Positions 50,515 to 63,490 of a DNA stretch of 64,000 nt are shown one piece after another (the stretch's first letter is position 1; the number at the start of each line of letters is the position of its first letter). This DNA comes from Diadema setosum (lineage: Eukaryota > Echinodermata > Echinoidea > Diadematoida > Diadematidae). The notes below the pieces were generated by a model. It was not told where the DNA came from. It was given only the letters and a program-made list of their open reading frames with translations, and searched no databases. The stretch is from the NCBI GenBank assembly GCA_033980235.1, contig CM067068.1, forward strand, positions 34,325,546 to 34,389,545, given 5' to 3'. Made by a program: the position numbers and the translations under genes.

Positions 50515-53500
50515 ATGGGTGCAATGAGGAACATCTGTATAGTATTGGAGATCATCATTCTGCTTGGCATTGCAGGCACATCGCTTACCTCTGTGATAAC
50601 CATCGCTCTTCTCAAGGTAAAGATGTTCCATTTATTAAAGTTCTATTCCAATGAAGCCATAGATGGAGTCTTCCATGTGAATGAATGTATGTTGTCTGTC
50701 AGTGTGTGTGGGGGCTTGACTTGCACGCCAAACATTCCAGACATTTTGCCATTGGTAGGCCCACAGTCATATTTCAAGTTGTATGGGCTCGCCACGAATT
50801 TCGACTCACATTCGATTCCCTTTTCTCTATGTCTAGACCACCATCTTCATAAAAGGTTATGTTCTGTTGACTTGTACCTTGACCCTGTAAGCTATAGTAT
50901 TATCATGCCATCATGGAACTACGGGAACATATTAGCTCCATGGTGTATATTACTGTGTCGACTGTAAGAGTGCACATTCGGCATTAGCCCAAATTTCTTT
51001 GTGACAATTCATCTGGTGTCATGAGTTTTCACGTTCTTGTTCGGATTCTCAGGATTTGCTTGCGATTTCTATTAATTTCACATCTTTGATTTCATATTTG
51101 CACACATGGCACACATTATAGAGATGTAAGAAAGAACATAAACGAAGGATGTACAAGAGATGGAGTCACAACAGTCTCATTCACTTTGATGACATGTTCG
51201 ATGTCGCCACTCAAAAATATTTGGAAACACATCTAGGCCTATATTGTGTCAAACTTGACTGATACTGATCCACATTAAGGCATTAAGTCATATCTCATGG
51301 CATTATAACCAGCCAAAAAACCGCCTTTATGATGGTGATTTCTTTTCGCCATCCCTTCTTTTAAAAGATAAGCTGTATTTACGACACAGACACGGGGATG
51401 CACAAATTAGAATTTAGTGAATTTAGTGAATTAAAGATTAGCATTAATCCACTTATTTTTTTTTACGCTAATCTAACATACGTTACTCGAAGATTATACC
51501 ATATTAGTTTCTTTTGTCGTAAAAGATCAGAAAGATGATAAATCGGCTTTACAGTGAGGGTATAGTTTGAAATATCTTCACAACAGATTAGTTTATAGCG
51601 TTTTCATTTTTGCACCTATTTCTGGAATATATCTATTTTTTACTCAATATTCTTTATCATATATTTCATTTGTCACAATAAATAAACAAGCACAAAAACC
51701 GGGTATTCTTTTAGCTTTAATGGAGAACTCCAGATGATCCTCAGACTGACACTTGAACATCTACAAATTGGTTATAGTTGATACAGAGTTTCAGAATTTA
51801 TAGTAATTGGGACGAGGAATATATTATAGCAATGTTTTCAAAATTTATATTAAATCACGATGACATAGCCGCATGACATGCTGTGTGGGGGCTCAAGGAA
51901 GCAGAACAAAAGAAGAAAACATGCATAAAATCTACACAGATGAACTTGCGAAGCAAATATTTTAATGGAATTACATTGCTACATTTCTGAAATAATGTGA
52001 GTCTCCTGTATGTCAACATCCTTGTTCAGTGTAATTTATTTGGGGGGGGGGGGGGGGGTTCAGAGTTTTGGTTTCTCTGCTCAAGGATCACAATAATTCC
52101 ACAAATTATCTAAATATGCAGTTGTCGATTTATGTATACTACATGATATCAAATCGCCTGGATTTCCTCTTTAATGCTATTCAAATAAAATATAGTCAAT
52201 TTGTTCTTTTGAATTAAAACGCACGTCTGTTACTTTCATGAAGTAAATGGGTTAGAATGCTGCTATCTCTTTGTTAAAAGCTTAAGTTTGCTGCACGTTG
52301 GAAATTGGGGTACATTGCCGATAGCAAAGTTCTTACCTCATGATTTGGAGCAGCTGTGCACTACCTGTTGGTTTCGATTCTATTCTCCTCATGAAAAAAC
52401 GAAACCTGCATGGAAATGCACATGATGGTTGGATGCGCTTCAGTACGACAAAGCGTTTATTTCTGTGATATTGCCAATAGACTGTGCTCCAATACCTTTA
52501 TTTGCCTACGTTTTGTATTGGGGATGATTTGCAGGCAGTTTGGCCTTCGACGAACAATGTGCTTCATGTAAAGAAGAAAAAGGGTGTCAAAGTGTTTGAG
52601 CTACCGTTGCAACGATTAAAGGAAATTCATCTTGTGTGGATCCCACAACTGGAAATATCAAGTGTTCTGTCGCATTCAATTCTGCTTTGATAGTTTGCTG
52701 GTTGATATAGGTTTCTATATTCAGTATAGGCATGTTATACTGCAATTCGCCTACCCCACCATGAACAATGATGACTATTATTTTTTTTTTTCATCTAGCC
52801 GAGGAAGTTCAAGAACCTTGGAGTCACAGCTGCCTTATTCCCTCTGTACTCATGTTCGATGCCGTCATTCAGTAATATTTGAAATATTATGAGCCAAACT
52901 GGATATGGCAAACTGGATCTGCCTCATATCATACGACAGAAAAAGAAACAAACAATTGATTAATATCTCTAGCATAATGACCACCTACTCTCTGTGAGGA
53001 GGATATTATTGATTATGGTATTACCTTTCGCCATCTGAATAAAAAAAAAATGAGCGATAGATAACATTAAAACGTAAAGAAACTGGGATGCGCGAAAAGA
53101 AATTCATGAAATAGAACTGAAAAGTACTCGACAGGGCACGTCCGATTACTAATCTTACATTCATTTCCCCATGAAATAAAAAGAACAAAAAACTAACACC
53201 TGTTTGATTATTACATCCAGCAAATTGTTTCTATAATATATGCAATTTAGGGATAATTATTTTCCTACAATCGAGTAACGAAGTATTTCACTCACATGCT
53301 CCCTCCATTATGTTCCCAAGGCAGGAATTTACTTAGTTTTGCTGCGTAGGTCAAGCTTTGTGACTGCTACAAGGCAACTTTTGTGAACAAAGCATGCATA
53401 AAATTTGAATACATTACCGGTATAGAGCCGGCCTGTTGGTACGTATACTCCAGCTCTTGAACCTTCTTCCTCTAACCAAACCATGGACTTACTGCACAAT

Positions 53501-54362
53501 GGACTGGTATTGGATGTCTTTTTTTTTTTCTTTATCCCATCATCATCGCCGCCACCTTATATGTGTATCTTGAGTAGATTCAGATGTTTGGACGATGACG
53601 ATTGTGTAATCGGTCATATTTTGGCTGCGGTGCCTTTTCAGACCAAATTGCTTTTGAATAAACACCATTGATGGGGAGCAGCAAACCTCAAAACGTGACA
53701 AATTTTGTATCACGAAATTGGTAATGACTGAGGTGAACACTTGTAGACGCGAATGTAACGTTGCTTCATGTTCAGAAATATATTTCGTCTACCGTTGCTG
53801 CGCACATTTACCCTGAAACAATGCGAAAAAAAAGAGAAAAATTAGATAACAAATCACAATAAACCTGTCAAAATATTTGCTTTAATTCTATGTATGTATT
53901 TCGGAAATAAAATTGCTTGAGCCATGATTTCCCAATTTCCTCTACCACTGCATGCACATACATTTTTACTTTGTTTAAAAAAGGATTGTCTTTTGCGCAT
54001 GTCCATGTCATGCAGATTTCTCAAAGCGCCATCTTGTTTTTATCCAGGCTGACCTTCGGCGGTGATGATGAGATCGTGAGGACGTGTTTAAAATGTTATT
54101 GTGACGCTTTTGAGAGAAATTCAGGTTCATGAATTATCGAGTGATGAATGTCCCTGTGGAGGGCCTAGTATGTATATGCTGTAACCATGTACCGTGTAGT
54201 TTATCTGAATAGAAAGCCTTGGTAGTGAAAATGACGTCATCAACTGAAAATAGAACAAAATGTCCTCCTCTTTCCCGTTTCGTCCTCCTACCCCCAAACG
54301 TCTTCTCTGTCAATGTCTGTGTTTATCAATTCTTCGACCAAGTGTAAACTGCAGAGCAGTGC

Positions 54363-54394
<32 letters not shown>

Positions 54395-54945
54395 TGCAGC
54401 AACTTCAGATTTTGCGTTGGGATGCTCAGACATAAAATGAAACCGTCGCCGATAGTGTGGGCCCATCGTAATGCTTGCACTACAACGGCCCGGGTCATCT
54501 GCTCCTTGTACCTCAAGTTCGTTACCGACGGAAGTGTGTGCGCGCCATAAATCCCTGAAGTATGTGTATCTTGATAAAGGTCAAAGATCAGATAGAAAGC
54601 AAAAGAAGAATTTTCCCCCGCTTGACCTATGTAAACAGACTCAAAACGCTGTTCCCTGCTTACGAGGAAATATATTTCAAGAAGCAGTTCCCGGACGTTG
54701 ATATTTGCGTGATCAATGTTTTCACTTCCACTTTTGTATCATGATCAATTTCAGTCCAGTTAAATAGAAAGGACGTTAACTTGAACGGGCTTCCATGCAT
54801 TTGCGTGCAACATCAGCATAATATAGAGACAATAACTTTTAAGCGTAACGCGATCATGTACTATAATGCACAAAACGCACCCACATGATATGCCAATTAA
54901 TGTATACAGCTTTTGTCACTGGCTTTGTCACCTCCATTCTGTGTG

Positions 54946-54986
<41 letters not shown>

Positions 54987-55844
54987 AAAACAAAAACAAA
55001 CAAACAAACACATCGCACCCTGACATAATTATTATTTTGTCAATGCATTTCAGTCGAAGAGATATTAAAGGATGTCACTTTGATTTTCGTTCTCTGTCCA
55101 TTCCCTTGTAGTCTGACTTCTCAGGATATTGTCCACTCTACCCAACGGTAACAAAACAAGGGATTGATGGCTTCCTCATTACACCACACGATGTCTCCAA
55201 CTGCAACTACGTGATCGGATTTAATGTAAGTAGCTGTTGTCATTATTACTATAATATACTCAGTTGAAAATGAATACGAACACACATTTCTTCAGATAAG
55301 ATTCAGTTCAAAACCAGCAGTTACACCCATATATTCAAAGGGAAAATCCAGTCCAGATACCTATAAGTTGGTTTGATAAGAAAGAATAAAATATTAAGAG
55401 TTCAACAGTAAAATTTTGATCGCAATCGGGTAAAAAATAAGGAAGTTATGACATTTAGAAATTTTGCTATTTTTTCAGGAAACAGTTCTTGAGCAGTCAA
55501 TAAGAATATGCAAATAGCAAAGTTAGCATGTCATCCCCTCACAACTTAGCATAAATTTTGTATATAAAATTTTGAAATTTCTAGGTTTTCACTCAACCAC
55601 CAAATGATGCGGTCTTTTTTACTCGCACCTTATATTAGCACAGTCTGCCTGCACTCCACGGGACACTCGCTAGTCCCCTCGACGCTACATTCAGAGCGAT
55701 GAATCCTGTCGAGTATTTTTGGATTTTCTCTACATTTCCTTTGTACATGTATTATTGCTTTAAACATGTGACGTATTCTACACTGATCTAAACCCATTCT
55801 GTAAAATGAAATACCATATTAGGTCTGTATGTAGCCTACACTGA

Positions 55845-55886
<42 letters not shown>

Positions 55887-57371
55887 TATATTTGTTATTA
55901 TTTGATACATCTGTAGATGTATGTTACAATGATGCATTTGTATGGAAATTTGATTAATGTACTCTCTCTAAAAAAAAATCGAGTGGAAATATTCACTCTT
56001 GAAGGAGTGAATACAAAAAAGAGTGAATTTTGAGTGAAAAATAAATGTAATGAACATTTTCACTCAAAATTCACTCCAATTTCACTCTAAATTCACTCTT
56101 TTTTGTGTTCACTCCTTCAAAAGTGATTATTTTCACTCGTTTTTTTTTAGAGAGTAATGAAATGGAAAAAAAAAAAAAACCCGTGACATCACAAGCTGTT
56201 GAGTCTCCTCATCCAGTGATGGCTTTTGTACGGATTGGACGATTCATTTTCCTCAAACTTTCACTGACTTGTCCAATATGCATTCACTACTGCATTCACT
56301 TAATCCTGAAGGTATACCCCATTTTGGGTATACATTTTTGTGAACCTGTCCTGTAATTTAGGGAAAGCCAATGAATCACGTAATTTTCACAGTAGGCGTT
56401 TTCACATCAGCCCCATGTTTCGAAATAGCGCGCTATTTTCTGACTTGGGAAATTAACCCGATCACGAAATAGCGCGCTATTTGATAATGTGAACACAAAT
56501 TAGCGCGCTAATTGTATCGCTCTGGTCGAGTCCAACTCGGGAAATTTCTGAAATAGCGGGATAAGTGGCGAACTAGCGCGCTATTTGATAATGTGAAAAC
56601 GCCTCAAGAAATTAGCGCGATGCATCCCATCATACCTAGCATGTGTGACCCGATCGATCGAGGCAAACTGCACACAAAGCATGAGAAATTTTTGAAAGTT
56701 CACATATTACTGATGCTGTTTGCACATGCTCAGCCGTCGACTTAGCTCGAAAAAATTTCGGGCTAATTCTCTTCGGGCTGATGTGAATAAGAAACGAAAC
56801 AGCGCGTTAATTCGCAGTCGCGAAAAATATCTCGAGCTTGGATTTTTATCGGGCTGATGTGAAAACGCCTAGTGTCGAACAAATTACTTTTGTAATTTTA
56901 TCTAATCTCCTGTGACGTTTTGCACCGATTTTTTTTAAATCTGTTATTATTTTTTCTTCTTCTCCTTCCTTCCTCTTCCTCCTCCTTCTCCTGCTCTTCT
57001 TCTCCTTCTTGCAGGCTGTTGCTCTTTTGCTGGCCATCCTAATTGGAATAGGTAGAGCTGTGGAAGTGATCAAACAGCCAGGCCTGTCAGATAAGTAAGA
57101 TGATACTTTTGTTTGACAAGTAGCATGATTTGCATAGTTACATTTGCAGTTGATACCTTACCTTGTTGACATGATTGGCCGCGGTGAGACGCATCGCGCC
57201 AAATACAATCCATTTTTTTTGTGGGTTAGACGGCCAAACCAAGCCTGTTATGTAAGCCCATTTTTTGTCCAATGATGAAACAATATTTTGAATGACAGTT
57301 TTACCTTTGAAACAGAAATCATGGCATGTAAGGAATTCATTATGCTTATGTGATTCCCTAGGATGCTGAAA

Positions 57372-57406
<35 letters not shown>

Positions 57407-60400
57407 AGCAATCATCGATTTTCATTTTCATTTCATTTCACACATGCATGTTCACATGCATGTTTTTTTAGTTTCATTTCCAACCAATATACACAGGTAA
57501 TACACTTCAAATAATTACATATCTTGGAACATAATGCATATACGCAAACAAATTGTCATTAAATATTCAAAAAACAAAAGTTACGCTTTTTAGTAATTCT
57601 TTAGATAGCCTCCCAGGCAATATAACATTTGATACTACTCCCTTAGAAGAAGTTTCTTCTTTTAAATTTCTTGGTGTTTGCGTTGATAACAAGCTTTCAT
57701 GGAGGAATCATATTGATAACATAATATTATGTAAAATTATTTCACGTAACATTGGCGTAATGAATAGATTAAAATATTATCTTCCTTCATCTGCATTATT
57801 AACTCTTTATTCTAGTTTGATACTCCCTTATTTAAACTGCGGGATTCTTGCTTGGGGTAATACATATCAGATGTTACTTGATAAACTTCTTTTATTGCAA
57901 AAGAAAGCGCTTAGAATTGTTTTTAATTTACATACCAGAGAACATACAGATGCTTTGTTTTCTGACCATAAAATATTAAAAGTAAATGATTTGTATGTGT
58001 TTCAACTTGGTCAGTTTATGTCTAATTACAACAGTAACTTTTTACCTAAAATATTCCACGATTTATTTAATCGAAACAGTCATGTTCATAACTATCCCAC
58101 GCGACGATTCGACGAATTCCATCTTCCGTTAATGAGAACAGCACATGCCCAAAATACATTTCTTTATACCGGACCCAGACTTTGGAATAATTTAGATAAT
58201 AGTTTAAAAGATTCCCCCAAATTTGTCACATTTAAATATAAACTCAGAAAACATTTACTTTCTACTTATAATCTTAGATAATTTAAATTGCTATAATTCA
58301 TGCTTGAGCTTTCACCTGTCCTGATGTCGCAGCACTTGGCGTGTTCTGTGTGCAGACCTCTCTTCTTTCTTCTCTCCTTTTCCTTTCCTGTCTATTGTTC
58401 TTCGTAGACTCGTATTGTTACCAGGCGCGGTGGAGCACCCAATTTGCATCTCATTATCGCCCCGTTCTATTTGAAATTCCAACGGCCATCCACGGCTGCC
58501 CGAAACTGTGTGCATGAAAAAGTCAAATCTTTACCTTCTCCTTGTGCCGCTATGCGTGCCGCTAGTAAACTCAAACTTCCCACACTATCTAAGTTTTTAA
58601 AAACCTTCCTTTTGCTGAAAAAATATGAAATTTGCTGCACTAGAAGTTGAGATATTAGAGCGTTTTGAAAATCACCTCTCGCAAAACACGCTCTCTGTTT
58701 TTTTCCGACTGGACTATGGCCGGGCTCCAATGTGTCCGAAATTGGCAACATAAGTTTATCAGGCCTCAATCCATATGTGGTGAAAGTTTTCGCTTGGTTC
58801 CACCTGTACTTTTTGAGAAATCAACTTGTTTCTACAGGGTTTGGAATAGAAAATTGTAGTCAGCGAAACAATTGAAAATGACGTCATTTCTTTTCCCGTA
58901 TTAACTTGGGCATGCGTGGTACAGTACGTGAGATTCAGGATTTCGTGCTCTTTGTTGGTTTGCATGTGACGCAGTCAATTTTTGCCGAGTGTCATACGGC
59001 GGTAACTGCTTAGCTGCTGCTGCCGCGCACGCTGCATGCAGCAAAGCGTTGTGTGTGCATGCTGTGACATGCAACGCTACAGTCACGCGATTATATATAC
59101 ATGGGACCGACCTGTACGCTTTGCGTTCGTGTTATTTTTGACATCACCTTCTGTTTTTTTCCGACACAACCATGGCCGGGAATATTACAGTATGACATTT
59201 AAAATGCAAGCAGATAAATAAATTTCGGTGTACTTTGTTCGAATGGCGCTTTGGTTCCGCAATCACACTTCGTGAATTTTAGGATGATTTTCGAGGCATA
59301 TTTTTGGCAATTTTGCTCGCCAGGTTTTCTCTAAAATTTCACATTTTATCATTGTCAAATCCTATAATATGTTATATGTGCATATTCGGACATGTTTTCA
59401 AATTCAAACTAACTCAATTTTAATCCGAAAATAGGTTTCCTTAAATTGTTATTAGATTGAGAAGTTGTTTACTTTTTCTCAACTACGCGAGTACATGTTG
59501 TTTACTTTATGCAAATGAGGCTCGGCTGCCGATGGATTTCTGCGAGATAATTGGGGTGCTCCACCGCGCCTGTTACCGTCTTCTCTCCTCTCGGTACTGT
59601 CTCGCGTCCAACAGTGTATATGCGTGTGGGTAATTGAATGTGTGTATGAATGTATTGTCCTTGTCATATTTTCTGTACACGTGGTTCAATGAACAGTGTC
59701 CGGGCACTATAGCATTGGTATTCTATATTTTTTTCCCGACCTGTGTATCTCAAAATAACTACATGTATATTGTTATAGAATAGTATATCATTCACTCATT
59801 ATTTATCTATATAGCGATCCACGTCCGACAAGCTTTGCTTTTTAGTGGATCACTATTTTCCATGATCGAATTTATTTTCCGCTCGCCCACGTAGTATTTG
59901 TACAGTGTTCCTCTTTATTATTGTACATATATGTTGTTCTATAATTTGTCTCGTATATTACATGAATCTTTTGCAAGCGTTTGAACAATATCATTTAATG
60001 ACATGTATACATTGTACTATGTTTTTGATTTTCGTTGATTGGAAATAAACTATGATTGAATTGAATTGAATTGAATAATAATACATATGAAGACAAGAAT
60101 ATAAGAACGACCCAAGTCCAATTTTTGGCCAAATTCAGTTTGACATGGGAAATTGTAGCTTATGCATGGACTCATCTTGTGTATAAATGATAAATCCTAA
60201 TTATCCCCGGAAGTGCCTGAAATGAATGAGTTAAATCTTATATGAATGTAAGAATGAAGGACTTGGGTCATTCTTACATTCATATTATAGCGCCCTTTCT
60301 CATCCTTCTTCATCTCTATAGCAGAATATCATGTATATGAATCAAAGAACGATCCAAGTCCATATGATTCAAAGAACGACCCAAGTCCATCACACAAAAT

Positions 60401-62283
60401 GGCCTCTCCACAATTAATGTAAAAAAAAATGTTAATTGTCATAATAATATATGTTCTAATTTATGTATACAATGTTGCCTTCCCATCACAGTTAAATAGA
60501 ATATAATTGGACGAATAAAAAAGATATGAAATTTTTTTTAAGTTTACTCGAAATGGTCTTCCATGGACTTGGGTCGTTCTTATATTCAGATACTCATATT
60601 GGTTCTTAAAGAACTTGATGGAAATGAAAATTGAGGGGCTGCTAAAAAGCGAACTTGTATAGTGCAGTTCCCTCAATTACGTTACTGAATTGACTGAATT
60701 AGGTCAAGTGTCAGGTATCGCCCTGATTTTCGACAAGAATTAAAGAAGTTGTATCCTTCACGTTAAATTGTTCAACAGTTGTAGGCCTATAGATTTCACA
60801 ATGATGACTTCGAATGAAGAGGATGTAGATATAGTTGTTTGATTATTGACGAAAGTGTATTTGTTTCAATACTCTTTATAATGCACTGCGTATAATGGGG
60901 GAAAAATAATATGAAGAACTTTTGTACATGCAAGCCCTCTACGTTCGGTCACACCGTCGTCCTGGAAGCATGATTTATCAATGCCTTCCTGAGTTACGAA
61001 GCTTTTTCTTTCGCTTTTCAGCTCGCTGTTGTCCCTCATCATCGGGATACTATGCGGTGTGACCACACTTCTTGCCCTCACCTCTGCCTGCATAGTTACA
61101 GTGGGATTCAAATCCCTGTGTAACCAACTCGTGTCTGTATCACCCGAGGAATTTAAGTCCCATGTCAAGTGAGTATAGTACACTACCTTACTAAATTCCA
61201 TAATAAAAAAGAACCCGAAATCTTATAAAAAGAATAAAATTGACCACCTGAAAATTCTAATTTGACAGTGCTTACCTCTAGGTTTCAAAAATGGACATTT
61301 GACAATAAAAGTCAACAAATTTTACACGCGAAATTCGAGATTTTTCACTTCCAGAACGATTGCAGAATCGACACTAACCAAAAATTTCCCTCAATTAAAG
61401 CAAGAGTAGTTCAAACAACTATAATGTACTGCATTAGACTGATTATTCTGCATCCCCCTGGTGAAAGTATTAATTAGCTGAAAATATCAAGTTGATGTAA
61501 GTATAAGCTGAAAATATTTGTTGATGTGAACATCACTTTGCTATTGCCTATTTGTGGGAAACATCTCTTAACGCTGTGATGGAAGCTTAAACTTATTAGC
61601 GAAAATGGAAACATGCAAGTTGTGCCTCAGTTCAGGGGTAGGTAAATCCCAATGTCTGTTGTCAATCAGATTAATACGTTGGCAGTGATTGACAGATCAT
61701 TATCGACAGAATGGACAAAAATAATGTTGGTTTTGGAAGGTTTTTGTCGTTATTGTTGTTGATTTGTTTGTTTGTTTTTTCTGTGGATAGATCCAAGCAT
61801 ATCTAAAGAGATATAGCCAAAATAAAAAGCATTACTATATAATTATAATAATTATATATTCGTTTATCACAGAACTGATGATGAGTATTATCTAGAAGTT
61901 AACACAAGTCAATATGCATTTGCATTGCATTGGCCTTTTTCCGAATGCTCTTTTCTTTACTGTTTTTCTTTACTCATTTTTCGAACAGGTGTGTTCACTT
62001 TCAGAAAACTCAAGGGATAGGATATGACATAAGTCATTTCCATGACTACCTCAGCGACGCACAGGTATGAACGTCTGATAATAATTGCCAAAAGATAATG
62101 GTCCACATGATATTACAAGCATTGTATGTACAATGGGTTCCCCAACTTTTCGTGCATTACATATTATTGTTCACTTTGCTGATTTATTGCTATGTTTTAT
62201 TATTATGGATGTTTTGCTAATTGTATGTTTTGTTCTTTTGAACATTATTATATGCATATGAAAAATGCCCTGTATAAAAGGCC

Positions 62284-62329
<46 letters not shown>

Positions 62330-62826
62330 GAGTATTATTATCATTATTATTATTATTATTATTATGAGTATTATGAGTATTTCATAATGACGGCCTAATG
62401 TTATCATCATTATACGTTACAGAAAAAAGAGTGAAGTGTATGACTCTTATATGTTTTGTCGAAATATGAAAAAAAAGAATGGAATTTGGGTTTCCAGGAT
62501 GTCTCGATCAGAAATAGTCCCGTGTTGGCTGCGTCTAAAGGTAATTTCAATTTGCGTCGGGATTCCTAAACATCAGTGCTGTTATCGTAATCTTGTACTC
62601 ATATGATTACGTTCACTGCAACGAATAAACTTGCTAAACGAACGATGATTCCAGTTTCTAGCTTGAGCTTTTTGAGACTTACTTACCATTAAATTAATCT
62701 CTACCTCAATTACAGATCGCTTCCTGGGTGAGCGTGATACTTTGGTTGCTAGTGGGCGTGGCAACCTACCTCCTCTACTTTTGCTTCCGAGTGAGGAGAA
62801 AAGGCGATCTTCCCGTTAGGACCTGA
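50515..62826 (+). CDS. TMEM179-like four-pass membrane protein, gene C (complete, 6 exons)
   Basis: Coding exons: 50515-50616, 55112-55225, 57015-57094, 61022-61168, 61989-62064, 62716-62826 (TGA 62824). The product is 209 residues. Exon 4 is 147 nt rather than 135, adding four residues to the second loop (VSPEEFKSHVK region). Start choice is the ATG in the same GCCATGG context as gene B. TM1 is in exon 1 (LEIIILLGIAGTSLTSVITI), loop 1 has SDFSGYCPLY and NCNYVIGFN, TM2 is LLAILIGIGRAVEVI, TM3 is SLIIGILCGVTTLLALTSAC, and TM4 is nearly identical to that of gene A. Phases match genes A and B. Its loops and second-loop exon are the most diverged of the three (HFQKTQGIGYDISHFHDY), so it probably split off before the A/B duplication. 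A LINE in intron 3 and MITEs in intron 2 do not disturb the exons. Confidence 0.83.
50617..55111. other. Intron 1 of gene C
   Basis: The first about 150 bp align with the start of intron 1 of gene B. Otherwise no element is recognised. Microsatellites: G-run at 52042-52059, GT at 54366-54395, CA at 54947-54982. Confidence 0.6.
55850..55882. repeat. TA microsatellite
   Basis: (TA)n in intron 2 of gene C. Confidence 0.9.
55960..56157. mobile_element. Palindromic TA-flanked MITE (GAGTGAA repeats)
   Basis: CTCTCTAAAAAAAA and TTTTTTTTAGAGAG ends flanked by TA. The arms are built of repeated GAGTGAA / TTCACTC heptamers and fold back on each other. Confidence 0.75.
56393..56871. mobile_element. 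TA-flanked MITE with GGCGTTTTCACATCAGCCC ends
   Basis: Perfect 19-bp inverted ends (GGCGTTTTCACATCAGCCC, complement ending at 56869) inside TA dinucleotides; 479 bp with both TAs. The interior repeats TAGCGCGCTA palindromes. Intron 2 of gene C. Confidence 0.85.
57374..57403. repeat. CT microsatellite
   Basis: (CT)n about 130 bp upstream of the truncated LINE. Confidence 0.9.
57535..58281 (+). pseudogene. LINE reverse-transcriptase C-terminal fragment in intron 3 of gene C
   Basis: 249 codons, 5' truncated (stop at 57532 in frame), with the pattern ANKLSLN..KTK, FKFLGVCVDNKLSWRNHI, LYSSLILPYLNCGILAWG, LQKKALRIV, LWNNL and FKYKLRKHLL, the usual C-terminus of Jockey/CR1/L2-type reverse transcriptases. 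The palm catalytic motif and endonuclease are missing. The frame is intact and the 3' UTR continues to 60075, so the insertion may be fairly young. Confidence 0.85.
58423..59571. mobile_element. TIR element inside the LINE 3' UTR
   Basis: Inverted ends AGGCGCGGTGGAGCACC and GGTGCTCCACCGCGCCT; GTTACC flanks both sides (58417-58422 and 59572-59577). It contains two direct copies of a block with CTGTTTTTTTCCGAC…ATGGCCGGG (about 58695 and 59150). No transposase. Confidence 0.75.
60097..60587. mobile_element. TIR element built from repeated AAGAACGACCCAAGTCCA
   Basis: Inverted ends GAATATAAGAACGACCCAAG at 60097 and complement at 60587. The motif also occurs inside as an inverted pair (60235-60285, TGAATGTAAGAATGA…TCATTCTTACATTCA) and as two direct copies (60342 and 60366). 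It follows the LINE tail directly. Confidence 0.65.
62284..62387. repeat. ATT microsatellite
   Basis: (ATT)n with GAG interruptions in intron 5 of gene C. Intron 4 of C (61169-61988) has nothing else recognisable. Confidence 0.9.
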
Positions 62827-62967
62827 ACCTGAGCTGCTACGGAAACACAAACGCATACAGACACTGGTCATACACACCCAAACACACACCCACACACGCG
62901 CGCACATGCAAACACACATACATGCAAACTCTCACCATCACATTCATACATACATTTATCTCTGAAA

Positions 62968-62977
62968 AATAAATAAA
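62968..62977 (+). terminator. Overlapping polyadenylation signals, gene C
   Basis: Two overlapping AATAAA hexamers about 140 nt after the stop, following a CA-rich 3' UTR tract that matches the layout of genes A and B. Confidence 0.5.
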
Positions 62978-63399
62978 CACAGTCACGTACATAGATGAAC
63001 ACACGAAACATCGTGCATGATAATAACAATACCTCTGACTGAACATCAGTCATGAGTTGATTTCAGGCTTTAAGAATTGTGTCTGATGTGAAGTAGAAAC
63101 GCGCAAAGTATGACTTTATAGTCGTATTTTACAGTAAAAGGACAGCCACCATGGAACACAATATAGCGTAGAGGTCTTCTCACTAGGCACGTTTAGATAT
63201 GAAGAACTGAAGAAGAGAATCAAGGCGTCCGTTCTCCAAGAGGACCGGCCCTGCCTAAAGGCTTATTGAATGCGGACTCTCAAAGAAGAAGAATACATAA
63301 TTATGTGCTTGTGATAGTATCACCGCACTGGAGAGCTATAGATTATCTAGAGTTCCTGTCTTTGTCTCTTTCTGTTCCCTGTCCCTCTATTCAAGATCC

Positions 63400-63490
63400 A
63401 CTCTCCCTCTCCCCCTCCCCCTCCCCTCCCCTCCTCCCCTCCCTCCCCATCCCCCTACGGTTGTTCCCCCTCCCCTCCATTTCCCCTCCC
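63400..63490. repeat. C-rich polypyrimidine tract
   Basis: Repeated CCCCTCCC runs about 0.6 kb after the gene C stop. The minus strand has many runs of three or more G. The remainder to 64000 shows no recognised gene. Confidence 0.8.

Larger units (their letters stand above)
57535..60075 (+). mobile_element. 5'-truncated LINE with TTGAA tail, interrupted by a TIR element
   Basis: RT C-terminus, 3' UTR, AATAAA at 60043-60048 and (TTGAA)n tail ending near 60075. A 1149-bp element sits in the 3' UTR at 58423-59571. Confidence 0.75.

Noticed and set aside
50461..50967. A 168-codon frame running through exon 1 of gene C
   Set aside because: It is exon 1 read through the GT donor at 50617 into the intron and does not begin with ATG; the paralogues show the real exon border.
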